Notes under the pieces: generated by a model
The model's database searches: none
What the model was told of the DNA's origin: nothing
Seen by the model: only the letters and a program-made list of their open reading frames with translations
Shown: one piece after another, positions 30,118-37,584 of the stretch
How the letters are laid out: each line of letters begins with the position of its first letter
Numbering within the stretch: the first letter of the stretch is position 1
Program-made: the position numbers and the translations under genes
Assembly (NCBI GenBank): GCA_937995865.1
Contig: CALKJA010000152.1
Coordinates: forward strand, 1-37,584
Source: an uncultured Paracoccaceae bacterium
GTDB taxonomy: Bacteria > Pseudomonadota > Alphaproteobacteria > Rhodobacterales > Rhodobacteraceae
Length of the DNA stretch: 37,584 bases
Direction: 5' to 3'

Positions 30118-30651
30118 TTAGTTGACAGGTGTCATCAGCCTGGCCGCCATCCAACCGATGCGGCCCCCGTCAATGACGCGAATCTTGACCCAACCATTGC
30201 CTGGCTCTTGCAGCACTTCAGCTTCGGTGCCGCGCAGAAGTTGTGACAAGACCTGATGGTTGGTTCCTGGGCCGTTGCGCATGTTTACACGGCTGCCGGA
30301 AACGGCTCGGATATCCGCCACGACGGCCGCGGCTTCAATCGCTTCACTCTCAGCTGTAACCGTTTGAGCGGCCGCACCTAAAACAGTCGCAAGCGACGTG
30401 TCCGCAGCGCTGAAGCTGGCGAGAGTAACTTGCGCGCGGTCTTCTTCTGCTTGGGCACGGCCGATAATCTCAGCAGTTGCAGGGGTTTGTTCCGCGCGCG
30501 CAACAACGGTACGCTCTTCTTCAGCAACTTGTTCAAGCAGAGCGTTCAACGGCTTTTCTTTTTGCGCGGGAGCTTGAAAGTCCATCCCGCCACTGAGCTC
30601 AAAAAAGCCCCAGCCAAGCAACAAAAAAGTTACAATAATAAAACGGCCCAT
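30118..30651 (-). CDS. SH3b domain-containing membrane-anchored or secreted protein
   Basis: N-terminal hydrophobic segment MGRFIIVTFLLLGWGF and C-terminal SGSRVNMRNGPGTNHQVLSQLLRGTEAEVLQEPGNGWVKIRV. Confidence 0.85.
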   Translation of the reverse strand: MGRFIIVTFLLLGWGFFELSGGMDFQAPAQKEKPLNALLEQVAEEERTVVARAEQTPATAEIIGRAQAEEDRAQVTLASFSAADTSLATVLGAAAQTVTAESEAIEAAAVVADIRAVSGSRVNMRNGPGTNHQVLSQLLRGTEAEVLQEPGNGWVKIRVIDGGRIGWMAARLMTPVN

Positions 30652-30886
30652 GAGACCCCCCCCAAACATTACAAACTACACATCCACACGCACCGCAGCA
30701 GCAGCGTGAGAAGCCATAATATGGCACAAGCATTCGCAAAAGGGGAGGATGTAGCCCCCACTCCCCGCACCAAAAATACCCTGCTGAGGCAAATTTGACG
30801 CGCCTTTTCCCTCTCTGTGATCGTGAACCGCCGCGGCCCGGCGTCTTCCACTGGACGCCTGAGCAGGGCGCAGCTACACCACATCT

Positions 30887-33208
30887 ATGGCAAATGATGA
30901 AGACGATACCGAGATGAAGCCGAACGAAGTGGCTGAGCCACTCCGCCGGGCTATCGGTGATCGCTATCTGACCTACGCGCTGAGCACGATTATGCACCGC
31001 GCCCTACCAGACGCGAGAGACGGCCTTAAGCCTGTTCACCGGCGAATCTTATACGCGATGAGCAAGCTGCGGCTCACGCCTGAAGGGAAATTTCTGAAAT
31101 CTGCCAAGATTTCAGGTGATACGATGGGTGATTATCACCCTCATGGTGATGGAGCGATCTACGATGCGATGGCGCGCCTTGCCCAAGACTTTGCCGTCCG
31201 CTACCCGCTTGTGGATGGCCAAGGAAACTTCGGGAATATCGACGGTGATAACCCGGCTGCATCGCGGTATACTGAGGCGCGCCTGACGAAATTTGCAGAA
31301 GCGCTTTTGGAAGGTTTGGACGAAGACAGCGTCGATTTCCGCGACAATTATGATGGTCGGCTTCAAGAGCCTTCGGTACTGCCAGCGTCATACCCGAATC
31401 TGCTTGCAAACGGCGCGGCCGGGATTGCGGTTGGTATGGCGACCAACATCCCGCCGCATAATATCGAAGAATTGATCGGCGCTTGCCTGCATTTGATCAA
31501 GCACCCCAATGCCTCGGATTCCAAGCTGCTTGATTTTGTACAAGGACCTGATTTTCCAACGGCTGGTATTGTCGTAGAGCCGCGCGAAAGCATGGAAGAG
31601 ACCTATCGAACAGGGCGCGGATCATTCCGTTTGCGCTGCCGTTGGGAGCGGGAAGACCTTGGCCGTGGGCAATGGCAAATCGTGGTCACGGAGATTCCAT
31701 ATCAAGTCCAGAAATCCAAGCTGATCGAGAAGCTTGCCGAAGTCATCAATACGAAGAAGGTGCCGATTCTGGGTGATGTGCGCGATGAAAGCGCTGAAGA
31801 TATCCGGATTGTGCTGGAACCGCGCTCTAAGAATGTCGATCCTGATGTCTTGATGGGGATGCTATATCGCAACTCCGATCTGGAAACCCGTTTCAGCCTT
31901 AACATGAACGTGCTGATCGATGGCGTAACACCCAAGGTCTGTTCGATGAAGGAAGTGCTGCAAGCATTTCTAAACCACCGCCGGGTTGTTCTTCAGCGCC
32001 GCACGCAGCACCGATTGGGTAAGATTGATCATCGCCTTGAAGTCTTAGAAGGCCTGATCATCGCGTTTCTGAACCTAGACCGCGTGATCGATATCATCCG
32101 GTATGATGACGAACCAAAAATCGCGCTCATGGCCGAGGATTGGGACCGCGAATTTCCGCGCGCAATGGATGAGGGTGACTATATCGGGCCGATTGGTCTT
32201 GGGCTGAAGCCTGACCCCGCTTTGACGGACGTGCAGGTTGAAGCAATCCTGAATATGCGCCTTCGCTCTTTGCGTCGGCTCGAAGAGATTGAGCTGGTCC
32301 GGGAAAAAGAAGCGCTTGAAGCAGAGCGTGCAGACCTGCGGGAGCTTTTGGCTACGGAAGAGCTGCAATGGAAGCGCGTTGCAGACGAACTCCGTGCGGT
32401 GCGCAAAGAATTTGGCCAGAACGGCGTGCGCGGGCAAAGGCTTACGACCTTTGCAGACGCAGACGAAATCGAAGAGGTTCCGCTTGAGGCGATGATCGAC
32501 CGCGAGCCGATCACTGTCGTGTGTTCGGCGATGGGTTGGATCCGCGCCTTGTCGGGCCACATCGATTTGGGCCGTGCACTAAAATATAAAGATGGTGACG
32601 AAGGCCGTTTCGTTTTTCATGCCGAAACGACAGACCGGATCATCGCTTATGCTTCGAACGGCCGCTTTTATACGCTGTCCGCTGCAAATCTACCTGGCGG
32701 GCGCGGTATGGGCGAGCCACTGCGCCTTATGGTCGACCTGCCCAACGAGGCTGAGATTCTGAGCCTGTTTATCTACAAGCCGGGGCGCAAGCTTATCGTG
32801 GCTTCTTCCGCGGGTGATGGGTTCTTGGTGGCCGAAGACGACGTGATCGCGCAAACTAGGTCGGGCAAGCAGGTCTTGAATGTGCGTAGCCCTGCCAAAG
32901 CGCTTGTGTGTTCTGCGGTGCAGGGCGATCATATGGCTGTTGTTGGTGAGAACCGTAAAGTTCTTGTGTTTGCTCTGTCTGAGCTTCCTGAAATGGGCCG
33001 TGGCAAAGGCGTGCGGCTCCAGAAATACAAAGACGGAGGGCTGAGCGATGCCACCAGCTTCACCTTGGCAGAGGGCCTCACGTGGCGCGATCCCGCCGGA
33101 CGCACCCGCACTGTCGAGCGACCCGAGCTTGACGAATGGATCGGAAAGCGCGCCGGGACCGGACGGATGGCGCCTCGCGGATTTCCACGGGACAACAAAT
33201 TCACCTGA
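30887..33208 (+). CDS. parC: DNA topoisomerase IV subunit A
   Basis: [54 protein letters not shown] beta-pinwheel repeats. Confidence 0.96.
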   Translation: MANDEDDTEMKPNEVAEPLRRAIGDRYLTYALSTIMHRALPDARDGLKPVHRRILYAMSKLRLTPEGKFLKSAKISGDTMGDYHPHGDGAIYDAMARLAQDFAVRYPLVDGQGNFGNIDGDNPAASRYTEARLTKFAEALLEGLDEDSVDFRDNYDGRLQEPSVLPASYPNLLANGAAGIAVGMATNIPPHNIEELIGACLHLIKHPNASDSKLLDFVQGPDFPTAGIVVEPRESMEETYRTGRGSFRLRCRWEREDLGRGQWQIVVTEIPYQVQKSKLIEKLAEVINTKKVPILGDVRDESAEDIRIVLEPRSKNVDPDVLMGMLYRNSDLETRFSLNMNVLIDGVTPKVCSMKEVLQAFLNHRRVVLQRRTQHRLGKIDHRLEVLEGLIIAFLNLDRVIDIIRYDDEPKIALMAEDWDREFPRAMDEGDYIGPIGLGLKPDPALTDVQVEAILNMRLRSLRRLEEIELVREKEALEAERADLRELLATEELQWKRVADELRAVRKEFGQNGVRGQRLTTFADADEIEEVPLEAMIDREPITVVCSAMGWIRALSGHIDLGRALKYKDGDEGRFVFHAETTDRIIAYASNGRFYTLSAANLPGGRGMGEPLRLMVDLPNEAEILSLFIYKPGRKLIVASSAGDGFLVAEDDVIAQTRSGKQVLNVRSPAKALVCSAVQGDHMAVVGENRKVLVFALSELPEMGRGKGVRLQKYKDGGLSDATSFTLAEGLTWRDPAGRTRTVERPELDEWIGKRAGTGRMAPRGFPRDNKFT

Positions 33209-34466
33209 CGACGCTTCGCTTTGGGTGGGCTGGCATGGAACACGCGGCCCTCTTATGGGAAAAGCGTTGTGGATGGGCCTGCTTACGATCCTAACATTCG
33301 GCATTTACCGCTTTTGGATGCGCACCCGGCTGCGCCGCTGGTATTGGAGTTCAATACGGCCCGGTGGATTGCCGATGGAGTATGTCGGGACCCCGTATGA
33401 AAAGCTTCTTGGGTTCCTGATCGCGGTGGTGGTGCTGGCGTTCTACATCGGCATCTTCAATCTTATTCTGATGTTTGTGAGCTTCAGTGTGCTGGCGGCG
33501 CCCGGCGGTGCGTATCTGTTGTCTTTTCTTGGTGTCATCCCATTGTGGTTCTTTGCGCAATACCGCGCGCATCGCTATTTGCTCGCCCGATCACGCTGGG
33601 CTGGGATCCGCTTTGGGCTTGAGCCTGGAGCATGGGGTTATGCCTTTCGCGCGATATTTCACTGGGCGTTAACGATCGTGACTTTGGGTCTGTGGCACCC
33701 ACGCTTGCGTTTCGCCCTGGCCAAATACCGGCACGATAGAACGTTCTTCGGGGATGCGAGGCTTAGGCAAGGTGGGCCTGTGACGCTGCTCTACCCGGCC
33801 TTCACACATGTTGCGATCGGGGGCGTGTTGACCGTTTCAACGTTGCTTCTTACCTTTGAACAGCTGACGGTTTTCGTGATGGAGGACACGGTTCTCGCAG
33901 AACAAGTGCTCCAAGTAGACCCACCCTATTTCGCAAGACTTCTGTTTTTGAGTGTGCCTTGGCTGGCTTATGGCCTGCTGCATTATAGTGTTGAGGGGCG
34001 CAGGCTTCTTATTTCCAACCTGAGCACCGATGGCATCGGCTTTGACCCCCGTCCGCGCGTGGGCAAGATGCTCTGGATCACAATTTCTGGAAATCTGGCC
34101 CGCTTTATTGGCGTGTTTGGGGTGACACTCTTGGGCGTTATGATCCTGTTCGCAATTATAGCAATGATGGGGCAGCTTGATGCGCTAATGGCGTCGGAAG
34201 ATCCCTTTGACGGAATTGCCGCCCTTGGATCCACGCTTGCGGAGTGGATGTCTCTTGCCCTTGTTATAAGCGCCTATTTCGCAATCTTTTTGGTGTGGAA
34301 CGCATTGACCCACATCTTCCTGATCTTCCCGACGTGGCGACACTACGCGCAAACACTTTCACTGACAGGAACAGGCCATCTTCCTGGTATTGATCAACGT
34401 GCCCGTGACGAAAGCCAAGAGGCCGGTGGCTTTGCTGAGGCACTTGATGTGGGGGCTGCGATATGA
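33048..34466 (+). CDS. DUF898 (YjgN-like) multi-TM membrane protein; start uncertain
   Basis: [59 protein letters not shown]; annotated start lies inside parC; a GTG at 33225 is an alternative. Confidence 0.82.
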   Translation: MPPASPWQRASRGAIPPDAPALSSDPSLTNGSESAPGPDGWRLADFHGTTNSPDDASLWVGWHGTRGPLMGKALWMGLLTILTFGIYRFWMRTRLRRWYWSSIRPGGLPMEYVGTPYEKLLGFLIAVVVLAFYIGIFNLILMFVSFSVLAAPGGAYLLSFLGVIPLWFFAQYRAHRYLLARSRWAGIRFGLEPGAWGYAFRAIFHWALTIVTLGLWHPRLRFALAKYRHDRTFFGDARLRQGGPVTLLYPAFTHVAIGGVLTVSTLLLTFEQLTVFVMEDTVLAEQVLQVDPPYFARLLFLSVPWLAYGLLHYSVEGRRLLISNLSTDGIGFDPRPRVGKMLWITISGNLARFIGVFGVTLLGVMILFAIIAMMGQLDALMASEDPFDGIAALGSTLAEWMSLALVISAYFAIFLVWNALTHIFLIFPTWRHYAQTLSLTGTGHLPGIDQRARDESQEAGGFAEALDVGAAI

Positions 34467-35599
34467 CCGTGATCCGCGTTGGAGAGGTCCCTGCTCTATG
34501 GGAAGGAAAAGCGCTTTGGCTTGATGGGGCGCGACCCGAACCGCAGCGCGTGACCCTACGCGTTGACGAGCAGCATGGCAGCCTTGGCATTTTTGTTGGT
34601 AGAGCAGATCCGGTCCTGTGGCCGCTCGTTGATATTCGCAGGGTGCGCGATCAAGCAGGCGGCGAGCTTATGATCCTACGCGATAAAAGTGACCCGGTTG
34701 CGCGGCTGATCGTAAGCGAAGCCGAGGACAAGGCGATTTTCAAAGCGCGTGCTGACCGGATGGCCAAAGCTCCGCCAATCGAAAATAAAGGGCGTTTGCT
34801 TGCTTGGGCGACCGGCGCGGTCGCTTCTGTCGCCTTGATGGTCTTCGTCTTAATCCCATTCCTCGCAGACAATCTTGCAGGCCTTTTGCCTCCGTCTGGT
34901 CAACGTGCACTTGGCGAAACAACCTTTGAGCAAATTCGCGGCGCTTTGGATCAAACCGGATTGTCGCCGGTGAAAATCTGCGAAGCGCCAGACGGGGCTG
35001 CCGCACTTGCAGAAATGGGTGCCCGCCTTTTCCCCGAAGCCGTGACCGAGGCTCCGCTCACGGTGTTTGTGCTTGATCACGAGATGATCAATGCCTTTGC
35101 GTTGCCCGGTGGTATTGTCGTCTTCATGCGCGGCCTGATTGACGAAGCTGAGAGCCCTGATGAGGTTGCTGCTGTCTACGCCCATGAGGTTGGTCACGTC
35201 GTTGCGCGCGATCCGAGCCGAATCGCTTTGCGTTCGGCGGGATCCATTGGGGTTTTAGGTTTGCTGTTGGGGGATTTTGCCGGCGGCGCTGCAGTCTTGT
35301 TTCTGGCCAACCGGATCATCGAAGCAGACTACAGCCAGCAAGCCGAAGCGAACGCCGATAGCTTTTCGCATGAATATCTGCTTGCCGCGGGTGTCCGTCC
35401 TGACGCGATGGCCACGTTCTTTGATCGATTGCGAGAGAAATTCGGAGAAACCGGAGGCATCGTGCAGCACTTTATGGCCCATCCAAAGATGGGTGACCGG
35501 ATCGAAGCGGCGCGGGCTGCAACGCCACCCGACGCTGTTTTTACGCCGATTTTGGATCCACAAAGTTGGACAGCATTGCAGGGAATTTGCGACAGTTGA
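34463..35599 (+). CDS. M48 family zinc metallopeptidase, membrane anchored
   Basis: VYAHEVGHVVARDPSR (HExxH), downstream AEANADSFSHEYLLAAG Glu ligand region, TM segment AVASVALMVFVLIPFL. Confidence 0.92.
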   Translation: MTVIRVGEVPALWEGKALWLDGARPEPQRVTLRVDEQHGSLGIFVGRADPVLWPLVDIRRVRDQAGGELMILRDKSDPVARLIVSEAEDKAIFKARADRMAKAPPIENKGRLLAWATGAVASVALMVFVLIPFLADNLAGLLPPSGQRALGETTFEQIRGALDQTGLSPVKICEAPDGAAALAEMGARLFPEAVTEAPLTVFVLDHEMINAFALPGGIVVFMRGLIDEAESPDEVAAVYAHEVGHVVARDPSRIALRSAGSIGVLGLLLGDFAGGAAVLFLANRIIEADYSQQAEANADSFSHEYLLAAGVRPDAMATFFDRLREKFGETGGIVQHFMAHPKMGDRIEAARAATPPDAVFTPILDPQSWTALQGICDS

Positions 35600-35677
35600 A
35601 ACACATAGCGCGCGGGTAGTGATAGACGTCGGGCTAAGGGCTTGTTAAGCCTCCATCATCCGCATGGGGAGCCGAGT

Positions 35678-36244
35678 ATGCGCCGTTTTCTTGTTTCGAT
35701 AATTCTGCTGTTGGCTTTGTCGGCATGCGCCACGCCAAGCCTTGAAGAAACGCCGGATCCAATTGGTAATTTCCAGCTTGGTTTCCTTGTTCCTGTAACT
35801 TCGCAAAAGCTAACCAAAGGCCCTTTGTCACGCACTGCCACGGAAGAGGAGCTAAAGGACGCAGTTCGTACGGCTTTTGAACCGCGACTGAAACGCTACG
35901 AGGGCGGCACTTATTACCATATGGGTGTGATCATCGAAGGCTATGTACTGGCACAGCCGGGGATCCCTTTGGTGGCAAGCCCAAAATCCGCTTTGATCGT
36001 TTCAGTGACGGTCATTGATGATGCGACCGAAAGCCTTCTCACCGAAGAGCCAGAGCAATTTACGGTTCTCGAGTCTTTCTCAGCAAGCACCTTTATCGGC
36101 TCCGGGCTTACGATGAGCAAAGAAGAGCAACTAGAGAACTTGGCTGCCAATATGTCTGTTAAAGTCGAACGCTGGCTGCGGCGTCAGTCATGGTTCGATC
36201 AAGGTGATAGCACCACAAGCGAAGACGTCACCGTAGCTGAATAG
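35678..36244 (+). CDS. Conserved lipoprotein, function unknown
   Basis: MRRFLVSIILLLALSACATPSLEE lipobox; plausible length and codon usage. Confidence 0.8.
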   Translation: MRRFLVSIILLLALSACATPSLEETPDPIGNFQLGFLVPVTSQKLTKGPLSRTATEEELKDAVRTAFEPRLKRYEGGTYYHMGVIIEGYVLAQPGIPLVASPKSALIVSVTVIDDATESLLTEEPEQFTVLESFSASTFIGSGLTMSKEEQLENLAANMSVKVERWLRRQSWFDQGDSTTSEDVTVAE

Positions 36245-36356
36245 CTGGTTGATTTTCCTTACACTGTTGCTTACATCGCCGCCCTATCAAAACCGGGCTT
36301 GCGAATGGCGACGACGCTAACGCAGTGAGGCCCCCCAGCGAGAGGCGCCACGCGAT

Positions 36357-37532
36357 ATGGCTAAGGAAAAGTTTGAACGCACGAAACCGCACGTTAACAT
36401 TGGCACGATTGGCCATGTTGACCACGGCAAGACGACGCTGACAGCGGCGATCACGAAGTATTTCGGCGATTTTCAGGCGTATGACCAGATTGATGGTGCG
36501 CCCGAAGAGAAAGCACGCGGGATCACGATCTCGACTGCGCATGTTGAGTACGAAACAGAGACACGTCACTACGCGCACGTGGACTGCCCTGGCCACGCTG
36601 ACTATGTGAAGAACATGATCACTGGTGCCGCTCAGATGGACGGCGCGATTTTGGTTGTGAACGCGGCTGACGGTCCAATGCCACAGACCCGTGAGCACAT
36701 TCTGCTGGGCCGCCAGGTTGGCATCCCGCACATGGTCGTGTTCATGAACAAAGTTGATCAGGTTGACGACGACGAGCTTCTTGAGCTGGTTGAGATGGAA
36801 ATCCGCGAGCTTTTGTCCTCTTACGAGTACCCTGGCGACGACATTCCTGTGATCCCTGGCTCTGCTTTGGCGGCGATGGAAGGCAACAAGCCTGAGATTG
36901 GTGAAGAAGCGATCCGCAAGCTGATGGAAGCGGTTGACGAGTACATCCCGACACCTGAGCGCGCGATTGACCAGCCGTTCCTGATGCCAGTTGAGGACGT
37001 GTTCTCGATCTCTGGGCGTGGTACAGTTGTTACGGGTCGTGTTGAGCGTGGCGTGATCAACGTTGGCGACGAGATTGAGATTGTTGGTATCCGCGACACG
37101 AAGAAAACGACCTGCACAGGCGTTGAAATGTTCCGCAAGTTGCTGGACCGTGGTGAAGCTGGCGACAACATCGGCGCGTTGCTGCGTGGTGTTGATCGTG
37201 AAGGCGTTGAGCGTGGTCAGGTTCTTTGTAAGCCTGCCTCTGTCAACCCGCACACGAAGTTCGAAGCCGAGGCATATATCCTGACCAAGGATGAGGGTGG
37301 CCGTCACACGCCATTCTTCGCGAACTACCGCCCGCAGTTCTACTTCCGTACGACGGACGTGACCGGCACCGTAACGCTGCCAGAAGGCACCGAAATGGTT
37401 ATGCCTGGTGACAACCTGAAGTTCGACGTTGAGCTGATCGCACCGATCGCGATGGAGCAGGGCCTCCGCTTCGCGATCCGCGAAGGCGGCCGCACCGTTG
37501 GCGCGGGCGTGGTCTCCAAGATCACCGAATAA
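36357..37532 (+). CDS. tuf: Translation elongation factor Tu
   Basis: [34 protein letters not shown] ... [11 protein letters not shown], complete. Confidence 0.99.
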   Translation: MAKEKFERTKPHVNIGTIGHVDHGKTTLTAAITKYFGDFQAYDQIDGAPEEKARGITISTAHVEYETETRHYAHVDCPGHADYVKNMITGAAQMDGAILVVNAADGPMPQTREHILLGRQVGIPHMVVFMNKVDQVDDDELLELVEMEIRELLSSYEYPGDDIPVIPGSALAAMEGNKPEIGEEAIRKLMEAVDEYIPTPERAIDQPFLMPVEDVFSISGRGTVVTGRVERGVINVGDEIEIVGIRDTKKTTCTGVEMFRKLLDRGEAGDNIGALLRGVDREGVERGQVLCKPASVNPHTKFEAEAYILTKDEGGRHTPFFANYRPQFYFRTTDVTGTVTLPEGTEMVMPGDNLKFDVELIAPIAMEQGLRFAIREGGRTVGAGVVSKITE

Positions 37533-37584
37533 GCAGCGCTTTCCTAGAAAGCAAACCCCGGGCCCAAAAGGCAAGCGGGAGAGT

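Noticed and set aside
36228-37574. 448-aa reverse-strand ORF antisense to tuf
   Set aside because: Shadow ORF from the strong codon bias of tuf; composition (many His/Arg/Asn) is not protein-like and the forward frame is unambiguous EF-Tu.
1-37584. CRISPR arrays, tRNA/rRNA genes, mobile elements, prophage or classical defence systems
   Set aside because: Read for regular repeats, tRNA-like cloverleaf segments, transposase/integrase motifs and toxin-antitoxin pairs; nothing convincing found. The NYN and SNase-like proteins alone do not make a defence system.

Overview
This window looks like an ordinary chromosomal housekeeping segment of an alphaproteobacterium, most likely Rhodobacteraceae/roseobacter group (inferred from protein families and gene order; not verified by search). 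It is almost entirely protein coding, about 40 genes. Blocks I can recognise: ispH (partial); a MauE/DoxX-like gene with an in-frame stop; NYN nuclease-like gene; folK; rpoZ-rsh-DUF2062-pdxJ-Dabb-small membrane protein-acpS-lepB-rnc, then a reverse-strand thermonuclease, then era-DUF1491-recO; META lipoprotein and NAD-dependent epimerase; a Hint-fold protein; an acyl-CoA dehydrogenase; a TauE/SafE permease; pckA divergent from chvI-chvG-hprK-rapZ-EIIA-HPr; an acyltransferase; hbd, DUF6473, etfA-etfB, mmaB, HIG1-like, SDR; SH3b protein divergent from parC; DUF898 + M48 peptidase; a lipoprotein; tuf. I saw no tRNA/rRNA, CRISPR array, transposase, integrase or phage gene. I do not see convincing evidence of a new multi-gene system. 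The observations most worth checking are an in-frame TAG in an otherwise intact MauE-like frame, a tandem operator-like repeat between pckA and chvI, a Hint-fold protein apparently lacking its nucleophile, and a membrane-anchored nuclease gene placed between rnc and era. All family assignments come from reading motifs, not from database searches.
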